A stretch of DNA of 64,000 nucleotides, taken from the NCBI GenBank assembly GCA_035578905.1, contig JAQJVL010000005.1, positions 4,618,828 to 4,682,827 on the forward strand, read 5' to 3'. Both the position numbers and the translations under genes were made by a program. The DNA comes from Stictocephala bisonia (taxonomy: Eukaryota > Arthropoda > Insecta > Hemiptera > Membracidae). This document shows, piece after piece, positions 1 to 12,880 of the stretch; position 1 is the stretch's first letter, and every line of letters begins with the position of its first letter. Under the pieces are notes generated by a model, which did no database searches, had not been told where the DNA came from, and saw only the letters and a list, made by a program, of their open reading frames with translations.

Positions 1-1045
1 CTAATCTAAATTGAGTAGTTGAGGACGGAATGCTAAGAAATAATTCAAAACATGAAATTCTAAATGTGGGAAATTTAAACAATGTAAATACATTTATAGG
101 GCAGTTTAGATGCATTTTTACAATAACGTTTATTTTATCTCACGATGGCAAATATCCGCAAATAAGTGTATAAATATTGCAAAACCTACAAAAAAAAGGC
201 AGTTTATTAAGTACTTAAGTTTGTCTGGTTTGATTGTAAGTTGACATTCTAGATTGTTAATTTCATACGTTATTATTCTTTCGAATTTTGTAAACGTAGT
301 AAATAAAATTATGTTGGAACTAAAAAATATGTTGACAATAATTAGTACCGATACATGTTTGGTTTACATAGTACGTATTGTCATGTTAACATGCTTCCGG
401 TAAAACAGTTTCTTATTAGCAATACTTAAGTTTATTTTGTTGCGTAAAATAACGCGTGTTTCTACAACTGGTGGAACGATCTCTCCAGTGACGTCATCAT
501 GGTCCCTACCTTATGTTATTCTACTTACCTTAGATTATATGTTATTCCACCAATTCGATGTTATTCAAAACATTCGTTTACTAAATATTTTGTTAGGGCC
601 AATAATGGGGGATTTGTATGGATATTCTTTTGGTGTAGCAAAGAGGAACGTTTGAAATAAAACATTTGAACCAAACAGATGATTTGACTATAAACAAACA
701 TGAAAAGAATAGGTTAGGATATGAACAATTGAGTGATTGTTTTACCTTGGATTTAACAATGACTTTCCTTTAGAGTTCGTCATCTGTTTTAGTGCTGAGG
801 CATTTCCGTAGTCGAAATAACGATGAATAGGCGGTTACGAATTGTGCCTTCTCAAATGTCTCAACTGCGCTTCCTTAGAATACATTACCTGTTGTAATGT
901 ATTTTATCAATCATTTGATTTTAACCTCGTATTTGTTTGAATATTCAATAAAATGAGTCCGTTCGTTGAACATGAATACCATTAAGGAACTGTGTATTTA
1001 ATTTTAAGCACCTCATTAAAGAAAAATGTTATAAAATGTGCCTAG
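1..1045. other. AT-rich sequence without recognisable gene
   Basis: This is unique-looking AT-rich sequence. A 72-codon open frame at 437-655 has no flanking splice signals or familiar motifs and I do not treat it as a gene. I see nothing else supportable here. Confidence 0.5.
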
Positions 1046-1812
1046 TGCAATATTGGTGTGATATCGTAGTTACAATATTTGCAAGTAAACCCTGCAACTA
1101 CCTTATCACCCCAGTATTTTCAAGTAAACCCTGTAACTACGATATCACACCAATATTTGCAAGTAAACCCTGCAACTACCTTATCACCCCAGTATTTTCA
1201 AGTAAACCCTGTAACTACGATATCACACCAATATTTGCAAGTAAATCCTGTAACTACGATATCTCGGCCAATATTGCAAGTAAACCCTGTAACTACGATA
1301 TCACGATCAATATTTGCAAGTAAACCCTGTAACTACGTAATCACGCCAGTATTTACAAGTAAATCCTGTAACTACGATATCACGGCCAATATTGCAAGTA
1401 AGCCATGTAACTACATTATCACGCCAGTATTTACAAGTAAACCCTGTAACTACGTTATCACGCCAGTATTTGCAAGTAAACCCTGTATCTACGATATCAC
1501 GGCCAATATCGAAAGTAAACCCTGTAACTACGATATCACGGCCAATACTGCAAGTAAACCATATAACTACGTTATCACGCCAGTATTTACAAGTAAACCC
1601 TGTAACTACTATATCACGGCCAATATTGAAAGTAAACCCTGTAACTACGATATCACGGCCAATATTGCAAGTAAACCCTGTAACTACGTTATCACGCCAG
1701 TATTGGCAAGAAAACCCTGTAACTGCGATATCACGACCAATATTGCAAGTAAACTCTGTAACTACGATCACGGCCAATATTGCAATTAAACCCTGTAACT
1801 ACGTTATTACAA
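1046..1812. repeat. 39 bp minisatellite, about 19 copies
   Basis: Units of 39 bp carry the core AAACCCTGTAACTACG followed by ATATCACGGCCAATATTGC, with variants such as CTTATCACCCCAGTATT. Because 39 is a multiple of three, several overlapping reading frames stay open on both strands (for example 1079-1789 plus and 1307-1777 minus), encoding only a 13-residue repeat. I regard these ORFs as repeat artefacts. The first ~30 bp (1046-1076) look like a partial monomer in inverted orientation, so the array starts with a small head-to-head junction. Confidence 0.9.
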
Positions 1813-2225
1813 TTGGATGTTTTGACATCACTACTGTACTTGAATGGGTGGGTCAATTCTACTGTTTGTGTAAGGGTGGGCAGGTTGACGGCGCATAACG
1901 TGATTTAGGTACATCTGAGTATTCAGTAAATTGCATCAGTGCTTTTGAAGGCACCCTCATACGATGCCACGCTAACAACCCTTACAACCTACCGTACTCT
2001 TACAACTAACTATGTACTCGGCTGATCCATCTTCTTTACTACATACATGTTACTGTTTTCTATTTATTACTGGGGTCAGCAGTGTCTTATAGTTATTTTG
2101 TCATTGAGTACATGCCATCTAATAATTAAATATGAGAATTCTCTTTTTACTGTCGGTGCAGAAACTATGTAGCCTATGGATGATAATTTCTGTGGCTTGG
2201 GTGTTAATGGTTGTTGACCATTCCA
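1813..2225. other. Spacer between minisatellites
   Basis: No gene seen. A short stretch at 2149-2164 matches the terminal sequence ACTGTCGGTGCAGAAA of the fold-back family found at 5489-6433 and 44108-44525. It is too short to call as a copy. Confidence 0.4.
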
Positions 2226-2556
2226 CCTATCCATACACATACAGTAGTATTAACCCCCCCCCCCCACCAATACACATACAGTAGTATTGACCCCCCCCCC
2301 ACCCCCCATACACATATAGTAGTAGTATTGACTTATCAGCCATACACATAAATTGACCCACCCACCCCCATACACATACAGTAGTATTGACCCACCCACC
2401 CCCATACACATATAGTAGTATTGACTTAGCCATACACATAAATTGACCCACCCACCCCCCATACACATACAGTAGTATTGACCCACCCACCCCCATACAC
2501 ATATAGTAGTATTGACTTATCAGCCTACCCATACACGTACAGTAGTATTGACTCCC
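2226..2556. repeat. ~36 bp minisatellite, family of 3719 and 58.1 kb
   Basis: Repeated units contain CCCATACACATACAGTAGT followed by ATTGACC and runs of C or CCCACC. The same core, with GTACAGTGGTATTGACCCA, recurs at 3719-4001 and 58081-58500. Some units are shortened or carry long C runs (2250-2260, 2290-2306). Minus-strand frames stay open through the array but encode only Tyr/Gly/Trp-rich repeats. Confidence 0.85.
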
Positions 2557-3718
2557 AGAATTTTGTTGTGCTCTGTTTAGTCAAAAGAGACAAAATCACA
2601 TTTAGACAAATTTTCCAATTATGTGCTGATTTTTTGTATGTTCTCATTTACGATTAATGTTATTATCAGCTGAACGTCTCTGAAACAGAATTACATTTTG
2701 ATTTCTCCAACAGCATCAATCAATAATATAATTAACTTGACATTTACGTGTCAGAAGTTGTTATTTTTAATAGTACACCAGTAAATAGTATTTACTACTT
2801 AATCTAAAGAACGTCAGTCCATCACCCACAGGATGGTGTTGTAATAAGTAGTGTTATAATAAATGGAGTTATAATAATGGCGTTCGTTGTAAACTCGTAA
2901 TAAATGAATCAGCTAATAGTATTGTTAATGAATAGAACACGATTTTTGTCCCTACAATGTTACATATACGATCATTTTTGCTGTGTAAGTTCATTTATAT
3001 TTCATTCTTGGTGTTGTTGGATTGTCTTGTTGGATATTAATTTAATTTTGTCTGAGATTATTTGTCAATTCGTGTCTTCAAGTTATATGTTTCATTTTCG
3101 ATACTTTATTATTTATATTCTGTAAGTAATATCATACAAAATACGTTAAAAATATGCCATTAAAATAGATTTTTTTGTCTTCTTAAAGCAGTTGTTTCAT
3201 TGTTAGGGTACTATTTATTCGAGGTATGGAATTATAAGATTATAACGTTGTCTGACTGGTTCGGCAGAAGTCACATGATGAACGGAAAATATTTCTGCCA
3301 TTTTATGTGCAAATATACTGTTAGTAATTCACTCAACAGTCACATTTACATAGGATTTTTTTAAGAATTATAGGATATATCCTTGAAATCCCTTTTAGAG
3401 CTTATAGACTATAACTGCCTCTTGGAAGTGGTATTTGAAGTGATAGATCTAACCTCTTGATAATGTTAAAATTAATATAGCAAGACATAGTTTAATTTAT
3501 TAAGGATACAATGTTGAGTTTCTTAATGTGTGTTGAGATGATGCAACAAGCCTAATATACCTCAACCATACAGATAGGCAATAAGCTGGAACATCCAGGA
3601 TTAGCAATACACGACTGATTATACAGTAGAGTACTAGAGATTTCTCTCTTCAAAGACATGTTTCGAAGTGAAGATTCCATCTTGCGAATATTAAAACAAA
3701 AGTTGCGAATATCAAATT
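2557..3718. other. AT-rich sequence, no gene seen
   Basis: No coding, RNA or repeat signature that I can support. The plus-strand frame at 2904-3125 is low complexity and rich in Phe, Ile and Tyr. It has no splice context. Confidence 0.4.
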
Positions 3719-4001
3719 TCACACCCTCCCGCCCATCCATAAACGTGCAGTGGTAAAGACCCACCCATACATGTGCCTTGGTAAATACCCACCCGCCCTC
3801 CCATACACGTACAGTGGTATAGATCCACCCACACACCCATACACGTACATTAATATTGACCCACCCACCCACTCATACACGTACAGTGGTACTGATCCAC
3901 CTACACACTCATACACGTACAGTTGTATTGACCCACCCACCCACCCATACATGTACAGTGGTATAGATCCACCCACACACCCATATACGTACAGTGGTAT
4001 T
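3719..4001. repeat. ~36 bp minisatellite, about 8 copies
   Basis: Units have the form CACCCATACACGTACAGTGG plus TATTGACCCACC, with a period of about 36 bp (12 codons). This is the same family as 2226-2556 and 58081-58500. Open frames on both strands follow from the 36 bp period. Confidence 0.88.
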
Positions 4002-4061
4002 GATTTTCGAAATCTAGGAGTAGGCCTACCTGTGTGGCTGTATACCCCTCACGGTGCGACC

Positions 4062-4549
4062 TCACAACTCCCCATACGTCCTCAAGGCTCCGCCTGCAGC
4101 TGCAGCCAAGCCTTCGCCGAAGAACTTCACTATATTCAAAAGCTTCCTGAGGCACTTTTGTTTACACGCAAGGCAGTGTTCTCGGCAACTCTTTTTACGT
4201 GTATTTATAGGGCAACATGGGCAGTATTGGCAGATATCATGAGCACAGTCTGAACTATCCTGGCGGTTAATAATGTTTGGTTGAAAATCCTCTATTGAAG
4301 GATTTTGATTTGATCCATAAGGTGAGTTATAATGGTGAAGTTGTCTGGAGTTATGGTCCTCTCCATTTTGACCCATTTCACTGTTATACTCATTTTGGAA
4401 CGTTGAGGTACACTTTTCTTGAATGTCTTCATGTTGAAATGCGTGTTTTGTAAATTCCGAATTTATTGTACAAGGGAAATTATCATAAGGAATGTCATGA
4501 AGAGTAGGTGGGACGGAGTCGTGGTGAATCCATTCAATGGGAGCAAACT
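4062..4549 (-). CDS. Cysteine-rich terminal exon, unknown protein
   Basis: An open frame of 162 codons runs on the minus strand from 4549 to a TGA at 4062. It is preceded by a good 3' splice site: a T-rich tract and CATGTTCTAG ending at 4550, so exon sequence starts at 4549 with two bases of a split codon. The first in-frame ATG (4376) lies well inside the open frame, so the exon probably starts at the splice site. The protein is hydrophilic, rich in Asn, His and Gln, with a Cys cluster near its C-terminal third (HDICQYCPCCPIN, then CREHCLACKQKC), followed by an Ala/Gly-rich tail. I do not recognise a family. Upstream exons would lie at higher coordinates. A decayed relative of its first part is at 5200-5440, which supports a real duplicated exon. 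Confidence 0.5.
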
Positions 4550-4553
4550 CTAG

Positions 4554-5199
4554 AACATGAGGATATCATATTAAACATATTGTTTATATTGGTTAATATT
4601 GAAATAAAAGGTCAGACCCATCACCGCCATACCAGGATTGGTGTATGGGTATATGGTATACATGAGTAAAATTCTAAATACATATAAATATAATTTACTA
4701 TTATCATTTGTATGCTTAGCCTAAACGTTGTTTTATTTATTCAATGTAAAAATTAAACAAAGCTGTCAATGAACAGTGAAACAATAGACCGAAATAGTTA
4801 AAATTACAACCAATAATACGACTTTTGGTTGTATTTCACGACTTTTGAATGAGCCGCCATGTTATTATTTTATACACAAAAAACTGAATTATTGAAGTGA
4901 CTGTTGTTCATGCTTGTTTGTGAATGTAAAACTTTTCCTAACTAAAGTGTCTGAAGAAAAAAAACGCAAGTATTTAACTTATTTACAAAAAATGTCCCTT
5001 ACTTGACGCAAACTTGGAATGTACTACAACACGATTATTTGTATATCCGACTGAAATACTGTCAAACACGCATCCTCTTTTACAACTAAAAACAAAACGT
5101 TGAGTTTATTTCTTTAAATTTATCTATTTAAGAGGGAAAAACGTGGTTTCAGATTAATGTCCTACCTTACGTATTTTGCTCACCCAGCAAACCAAGAAT
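4554..5199. other. Probable intronic sequence, no features
   Basis: AT-rich sequence immediately upstream, on the minus strand, of the 4062-4549 exon. It would be intron if that exon is real. Nothing else seen. Confidence 0.35.
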
Positions 5200-5440
5200 T
5201 CAATATCTAATAACACAAGTAAATTCTAGCTCTATTTTCTGTGGTAATGAAGTTTTCTCTATTTCTACCCATTTCACTAATGTCCTGATTTTGGAACTTC
5301 TCTTGAATGTCTTTATGTTGAAATAAGAGTTTTTTTTATGAATAATAAGTAGGAAAATTGTTGTTAGGAATATCATGAAGGTTAGACGAGATTTAATCAC
5401 GATGAAGCCATCCAATGGGTGGATGTGATTACTCCTAAAG
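5200..5440 (-). pseudogene. Decayed duplicate of the 4062-4549 exon
   Basis: On the minus strand this segment aligns by eye with the first ~200 bases of the 4062-4549 exon. Shared blocks include GACATTCAAGA, AGTGAAATGGGT and the region around TTCATGATATTCCT. An acceptor-like TCCTTTAG sits at its 5' edge, as in the intact exon. Indels have destroyed the parental frame. The 71-codon frame seen here encodes an unrelated Ile/Lys-rich peptide and is not the original product. I infer a tandem exon duplication followed by decay of this copy. Confidence 0.5.
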
Positions 5441-5488
5441 GATACAGTTTAGCACCAATAGTTACAATAGGACACTCAGGAATGATTC

Positions 5489-6433
5489 ACTGTCGGCGCA
5501 CCCAAGTTTTAAGGTTGTTTGCTTATTAAGAGGCCCCTAAAAACTCCAATCACACCGTCGTTCCCTTGTTTAATTGTGCTTTATGACGTATGAACGCACA
5601 ATTAATAATTTAATATCCTGGTTGGAACAAAAAAGTACCGGAATTTTAACTATTTTTCACCATACATAAAATTTACACCAAAATTACTCAACATCTGTAA
5701 ATTTATCACATATATATTTGAATACATGGTTGATAGGAATGTTTACTATAAGTTTCATAAATTTTAGAATTTTTCCTTTTAAAGAAAAACAATTTATATC
5801 GAGTACCTGAAAAATTGTTTTCTTGGCTTTTAGAGGTTGTTAAATTAACTACTTTGTATTGTTGTAATCCTTATCACATGTATAGTTTTCATATGTGCGG
5901 CGATTTTAAATCGATTAAAATCAATTTAAAATAACTTTATATTGATAAATTTAAAGTGATTTAAATCAATATAAAATCACTGTATTTGAAAATAATATAT
6001 CGTAACTATACATGTAATAATAATTACAACAAGACCAAGTAATTAATCTACGACCTCTAACAGCTAAGAAAACAATGTTTCATATAATCGATAAGAAATT
6101 TTTTCTTAAAAAGAAAAATGTCTAAAATGTATTAAACTTATAAGAAACATGTATCAACCATGTATTCAATTATATATATGTGATCAATTTACGGGGTTTT
6201 GAGTCATAATGGTGTAAATTTGATGTACAGTGAAAACTAGTTAAAATTCCGGTTCTTTTTTGTTCTAACTAGGGTACAAATTATTAAAACTTAAAGTAAA
6301 ATTAAAAAATTCAAATGATATAACGCACAACAAAACAAGGAATTCAATGGTGTGATTGGAGTTTTCATAAACTCCTTAGTTTCTTAGTAAACAACCTTCA
6401 AACTCGGGTGCACACAATTTCTGCGCCAACAGT
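5489..6433. mobile_element. Fold-back element, near-perfect 945 bp palindrome
   Basis: The left end ACTGTCGGCGCA (5489-5500) and right end TGCGCCAACAGT (6422-6433) are inverted. The two ~470 bp arms match inward along their length, meeting near 5960 in AT-rich sequence with almost no spacer. Matching blocks include AAACTCCAATCACACC against its complement near 6350, and AGTACCGGAATTTTAAC against its complement near 6235. There is no coding capacity. One half of the same element is present at 44108-44525. I see no clear target duplication. It is probably a non-autonomous hairpin DNA transposon. Confidence 0.75.
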
Positions 6434-8212
6434 AGTTTTTACATTCCAGAAAGGCTTATTACTAAGTAATTTTGTAATTTTACTTCTTGGAATTGTTCAC
6501 CATGCTTCGACTTATTTATTTATATTGTGTAAGACTCACAATATAAATAAATAACTCGTTATATAAATAAAAATTATAAATAAAAATGAGTTTATACAAC
6601 AAATGTTGTATTAAACTCATACTTAATTTTGTATGATACTCAAACTATATTAATATTGTACAAGAACTTCAAATTTGGGATAGATGTATATACCATATAT
6701 TTGTGAAGACTCCGTGCTTCGATATGAAGAGCAATAGATGAGAACAACGAACCATGTAGTTGTGGTCCCTAAAAAAGAAATATCCCTAGGGTTAGAAGAT
6801 TCAGTGTTAAATGAGCAAGTAACCCATTGTTTGGATAAATATACATATTTTTATATTATATCCTTATTCACTCTACACATCAATTTCTTGGTTTACTTTT
6901 ACTTTCAGCATTAGATTTTGTATATATAAATTGTATGGAAATGTTTTATATAAAATAAATATGTTATTGTAAAACAGAACCACAGTTATTTGATCAACGG
7001 AAAAACTAACAAAAGTTATCTAATATAATTATATATTATCTTATAAATTATCTTATAATTATAGCAGTTAACCTATCATCTATAAATACGCTAAGGTTAG
7101 CCCAATTCATGACTTTAGGATTTTTGTATGCGTTTATCATATTATACTAACTGAACCAAATGTGTTTTTTTATTTTATTTAGATAATATTAAATAGAAAT
7201 TAGCACTAGAAAAAAACAATTTGTACTTTTAAAAAATAAATAAAACTTACACCGTTCAAAACCACTGTGCAAGGAGTAGGTACTGTACTTGGCTATTGAT
7301 CTCAGTTCCTCAACTTTGTAAGAAAGAAAGGCATACGTGAAGAATTTCTTATATCGTTTTACAACAGGGTTAATGAGTTAATTTTACTTAAAAAATATTA
7401 AAAACTTCAATGATGACGTTTAAAGTGTTATATGTTGAAATCAATTATGCTTTAATTGGTTAAAGACCAAGTTCATAAGTTAAAAGTTCTCAACTGTATC
7501 CCAGAATTAAAAGAACATTCGAAAGAGATTAGCTGATAACCACCGGCTGATCTTTGGTCATTGGGTTATTAGTTTAATATATTTTCTAAGGTGTAGTCAG
7601 CTTTCGTTTGTAATAATGACTAACTCGTTCATCTACACTCATCATAAGCATTCGAATATATATCCGCCCATATCTTGATAATCGGCTTCTTATGAATGAT
7701 AAAAATAAAAAAACAGTCAACATTTAAAGAGTTTTGCTGTGGGCTATTAAAAAAGCTCCACTGGTAGAAAACGTTTATAAAATAGAAAATATGTTGCTTA
7801 ACAAACGAAAATAACTACAAAGTGTGAAATAGCTTGTATGATAAGAACAAGCAGAAATGTAATGTATTATATGTAGGTATAGTAAATTGACATTACATAT
7901 AAAAAACTCAATACTTAAAAAAACAATTATGATGTCTTTTGTGTATAGAGGGAAAACGTTAACGAAACCAATAAAAATTAACTTTTTTTGGTTAAATAAT
8001 CTTTAAGTCATCAAGATGTAATGAAAACGTCAGAGTGAATATCTTTGTGTTTTATCCTAGGATATTCTGTATATATATATATATACATTCAAGAGTAATT
8101 ATAACGCCATTTACCTCTCACTTCCCGCAAATTTGGCCTGGTGATTATCATCCAAAACCAAAATGTCTTCTAAAAGAAAACAACTTATTCTGATTCAATG
8201 ATTTGATCCTGA
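6434..8212. other. AT-rich sequence, no gene seen
   Basis: No supported coding, RNA or element structure. A short TA run lies near 8071-8085, just before the satellite array. Confidence 0.4.
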
Positions 8213-11200
8213 TCTCCAAAATCGTGGTACAGTTTCAGACAAAACCTGAATAATCAATCAATGTGCCAGTCTGGCCAAAACGTGGTACAGTTACATTAAA
8301 GACCTGAATAATCAATCAAAGTTCCAATGTGGCCAAAACGTGTTACAGTTACATTCAAGTCCTGAATAATCAATCAGTGTGGCCAAAACGTGCTACAGTT
8401 ACAGACAAGTCCTGAATAATCAATCAGTGTGCCAGTCTGGCCAAAACGTGGTACAGTTACATTAAAGACATGAATAATCAATCAAAGTTCCAATGTGGCC
8501 AAAACGTGTTACAGTTACATTCAAGTCTTGAATAATCAATCAGTGTGACCAAAACGTGCTACAGTTACAGACAAGTCCTGAATAATCAATCAGTGTTCCA
8601 ATGTGGCCAAAACGTGGTGCAGTTACATTAAAGTCCTGAAAAATCAATCAGTGTAGCCAAAACGTGGTACAGTTACAGACAAGTCCTGAATAATCAATCA
8701 GTATTCCAATGTGGCCAAAACGTGTTACAGTTACATTAAAGTCCTGAAAAATCAATCAGTGTGGCCAAAAGGTGGTACAGTTATAGACAAGTCCTGAATA
8801 ATCAATCAGTGTTCCAATGTGGCCAAAACGTGGTGCAGTTACATTAAAATCCTGATAAATCAATCGGTGTGGCCAAAACGTGGTACAGTTACAGACAAGT
8901 CCTGAATAATCAATCAGTGTTCCAATGTGGCCAAAACGTGTTACAGTTACATTAAAGTCCTGAAAAATCAATCAGTGTGGCCAAAACGTGGTACAGTTAC
9001 AGACAAGTCCTGAATAATCAATTAGTGTGCCAGTGTGGCCAAAACGTGGTACAGTTACAGTCAAATCCTGAATAATCAGTGTGGCCAAAATGTGCTACAG
9101 TTACAGACAAGTCCTGAATAATCAATTAGTGTGACCAAAACTCACTACAGTTACAGATAAGTCCTGAATAATCAATCAGTGTTCCAATGTGGCCAAAACG
9201 TGGTGCAGTTACATTTAAGTCCTGAAAAATCAATCAGTGTGGCCAAAACGTGCTACAGTTACAGACAAGTCCTGAATAATCAATCAGTGTTCCAGTGTGG
9301 CCAAAACGTAGTACAGTTACAGTCAAATCCTGAATAATCAATCAGTGTGGCCAAAACGTGCTACAGTTACAGACAAGTCCTGAATAATCAATTAGTGTGA
9401 CCAAAACGTACTACAGTTTCAGACAAAACCTAAATAATCAATCAGTGTTCCAATGTGGCCAAAACGTGGTGCAGTTACATTAAAGTCCCGAAAAATGAAT
9501 CAGTGTGGCCAAAACGTGCTACAGTTACAGACAAGTCCTGAATAATCAATCAGTGAGCCAGTCTGGCCAAAACGTGGTACAGTTACAATAAAGTCCTGAA
9601 TAATCAATCAGTGTGGCCAAAACGTGCTACAGTTACAGACAAGTCCTGAATAATCAATAAGTGTGCCAGTTTTGCCAAAACGTGGTACAGTTACAGTCAA
9701 ATCCTGAATAATCAATCAGTGTGGCAGTGAGGCCAAAACGTGCTACAGTTACAGACAAGTCCTGAATAATCAATTAGTGTGACCAAAACGTACTACAGTT
9801 CCAGACAAAACCTAAATAATCAATCAGTGTTCCAATGTGGCCAAAACGTGGTGCAGTTACATTAAAGTCCCGAAAAATCAATCAGTGTGGCCAAAACGTT
9901 CTACAGTTACAGACAAGTCCTGAATAATCAATCAGTGTTCCAATGTGGCCAAAACGTGGTGCAGTTACATTAAAATCCTGAAAAATCAATCGGTGTGGCC
10001 AAAACGTGCTACAGTTACAGACAAGTCCTGAATAATCAATCAGTGTGCCAGTGTGGCCAAAACGTGGTACAGTTACAGTCAAATCCTGAATAATCAATCA
10101 GTGTGGCCAAAACGTGCTACAGTTACAGACAAGTCCTGAATAATCAATTAGTGTGACCAAAACGTACTACAGTTACAGACAAGTCCTGAATAATCAATCA
10201 GTGTTCCAATGTGGCCAAAACGTGGTGCAGTTACATTAAAGTCCTGAAAAATCAATCAGTGTAGCCAAAACGTGCTACAGTTACAGACAAGTCCTGAATA
10301 ATCAATCAGTGTTCCAGTGTGGCCAAAACGTGGTACAGTTACAGTCAAATCCTGAATAATCAATCAGTGTGGCCAAAACGTGCTACAGTAACAGACAAGT
10401 CCTGAATAATCAATTAGTGTCACCAAAACGTACTACAGTTTCAGACAAAACCTAAATAATCAATCAGTGTTCCAATGTGGCCAAAACGTGGTGCAGTTAC
10501 ATTAAATTCCCGAAAAATCAATCAGTGTGGCCAAAACGTGCTACAGTTACAGACAAGTCCTGAATAATCAATCAGTGAGCTAGTCTGGCCAAAACGTGGT
10601 ACAGTTACAATAAAGTCCTGAATAATCAATCAGTGTGGCCAAAACGTGCTACAGTTACAGACAAGTCCTGAATAATCAATAAGTGTGCCAGTGTTGCCAA
10701 AACGTGGTACAGTTACAGTCAAATCCTGAATAATCAATCAGTGTGGCAGTGAGGCCAAAACGTGCTACAGTTACAGACAAGTCCTGAATAATCAATCAGT
10801 GTTCCAATGTGGCCAAAACGTGTTACAGTTACATTAAAGTCCTGAATAATCAATCAGTGTGGCCAAAACGTGCTACAGTTACAGACAAGTCCTGAATAAT
10901 CAATCAGTGTGACCAAAACGTGCTACAGTTACAGACAAGTCCTGAATAATCAATCAGTGTTCCAATGTGGCCAAAACGTGGTGCAGTTACATTAAAGCCC
11001 TGAAAAATCAATCAGTGTGGCCAAAACGTGGTACAGTTACAGACAAGTCCTGAATAATCAATCAGTGTTCCAATGTGGCCAAAACGTGTTACAGTTACAT
11101 TAAAGTCCTGAAAAATCAATCAGTGTGGCCAAAACGTGGTACAGTTACAGACAAGTCCTGAATAATCAATTAGTGTGACCAAAACGTACTACAGTTACAG

Positions 11201-12463
11201 ACAAGTCCTGAATAATTAATCAGTGTTCCAATGTGGCCAAAACGTGGTGCAGTTACATTAAAATCCTGAAAAATCAATCGGTGTGGCCAAAACGTGCTAC
11301 AGTTACAGACAAGTCCTGAATAATCAATCAGTGTGCCAGTGTGGCCAAAACGTAGTACAGTTACAGTCAAATCCTGAATAATCAATCAGTGTGGCCAAAA
11401 CGTGCTACAGTTACAGACAAGTCCTGAATAATCAATTAGTGTGACCAAAACGTACTACAGTTACAGACAAGTCCTGAATAATCAATCAGTGTTCCAATGT
11501 GGCCAAAACGTGGTGCAGTTACATTAAAATCCTGAAAAATCAATCGGTGTGGCCAAAACGTGCTACAGTTACAGACAAGTCCTGAATAATCAATTAGTGT
11601 GCCAGTGTGGCCAAAACGTGGTACAGTTACAGTCAAATCCTGAATAATCAGTGTGGCCAAAATGTGCTACAGTTACAGACAAGTCCTGAATAATCAATTA
11701 GTGTGACCAAAACTTACTACAGTTACAGATAAGTCCTGAATAATCAATCAGTGTTCCAATGTGGCCAAAACGTGGTGCAGTTACATTAAAGTCCTGAAAA
11801 ATCAATCAGTGTGGCCAAAACGTGCTACAGTTACAGACAAGTCCTGAATAATCAATCAGTGTTCCAGTGTGGCCAAAACGTAGTACAGTTAAAGTCAAAT
11901 CCTGAATAATCAATCAGTGTGGCAGTGAGGCCAAAACGTGCTATAGTTACAGACAAGTCCTGAATAATCAATTAGTGTGACCAAAACGTACTACAGTTTC
12001 AGACAAAACCTAAATAATCAATCAGTGTTCCAATGTGGCCAAAACGTGGTGCAGTTACATTAAAGTCCCGAAAAATCAATCAGTGTGGCCAAAACGTGCT
12101 ACAGTTACAGACAAGTCCTGAATAATCAATCAGTGAGCCAGTCTGGCCAAAACGTGGTACAGTTACAATAAAGTCCTGAATAATCAATCAGTGTGGCCAA
12201 AACGTGCTACAGTTACAGACAAGTCCTAAATAATCAATAAGTGTGCCAGTTTTGCCAAAACGTGGTACAGTTACAGTCAAATCCTGAATAATCAATCAGT
12301 GTGGCAGTGAGGCCAAAACGTGCTACAGTTACAGACAAGTCCTGAATAATCAATCAGTGTGCCAGTCTAGCCAAAACGTGGTACAGTTACAATAAAGTCC
12401 TGAATAATCAATCAGTGTGGCCAAAACGTGCTACAGTTACAGACAAGTCCTGAATATTCAATC
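8213..12463. repeat. 50/59 bp satellite array, left block (~80 copies)
   Basis: Monomers of about 50 bp (GTCCTGAATAATCAATCAGT then GTGGCCAAAACGTGCTACAG then TTACAGACAA) alternate with a ~59 bp variant that inserts GTTCCAAT or GCCAGT before GTGGCC. Further variants have ACATTAAAGTCC, ACAGTCAAATCC or AATTAGTGTGACC. Variant combinations recur as blocks: the AGTGAGCCAGTCTGGCC type (one copy reads GAGCTAG) appears near 9551, 10578 and 12132, giving a higher-order pattern. Minus-strand frames of ~71 codons repeat with the array and are not genes. The array continues at 24668 beyond the Polinton. Confidence 0.95.
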
Positions 12464-12469
12464 AGTGTG
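12464..12469. repeat. Polinton target site duplication, left
   Basis: AGTGTG lies directly before the first base of the left terminal inverted repeat. It is identical to 24662-24667. The same hexamer is part of the surrounding satellite monomer, so the pre-insertion site was an ordinary satellite unit. Six base duplications are typical of Polinton/Maverick insertions. Confidence 0.9.
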
Positions 12470-12586
12470 AGTAGTAATGGGGGGGATATGGAGCAGAGGA
12501 CCTCCTTTCCATGGGTGCGGCCATCTTGGATGTGTCGCCAGAGTTTTTTTTTGCGCGGCCATCTTGGATGTGACGTCAGAGGTGTA

Positions 12587-12659
<73 letters not shown>

Positions 12660-12880
12660 GAGGTCGTTTTTTGCGCGGGAACTTTTGGCGCGCATATATA
12701 TATATATATATCGGAGGTTGTTTTTTTTGCGCGGGAACTTTTGGCGCGCATATATATATCGGAGGTCTTTTTTTACGCGGGAACTTTTGGTGTGGTGTGG
12801 ATGTGTTACGTCACCATATTCCTAATTCAGACGACGACAACCACGAGATGGCGCGCGGAGCACCTCGTGTGAACCCCGTA
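12470..12880 (+). repeat. Polinton left terminal inverted repeat
   Basis: The outer ~115 bp match the reverse complement of 24540-24661 with few differences. An (AT)n tract (about 12586-12656) follows, then the GCGCGGGAACTTTTGGCGC motif, which is present three times here (about 12672, 12739, 12777) separated by short AT runs and TCGGAGGT. The inner edge (TAATTCAGACGACGACAA to AACCCCGTA) matches the inverse of 24172-24230. The left copy has the GCGCGGGAAC unit expanded, unlike the right copy. Confidence 0.88.

Noticed and set aside
1079..1789. 236-codon ORF and antisense frames in the 39 bp array
   Set aside because: Triplet-multiple repeat unit keeps frames open; no domain or non-repeat sequence.
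8213..12463. CRISPR-like array of regular repeats
   Set aside because: Units are contiguous without unique spacers and the genome is eukaryotic; this is a satellite.
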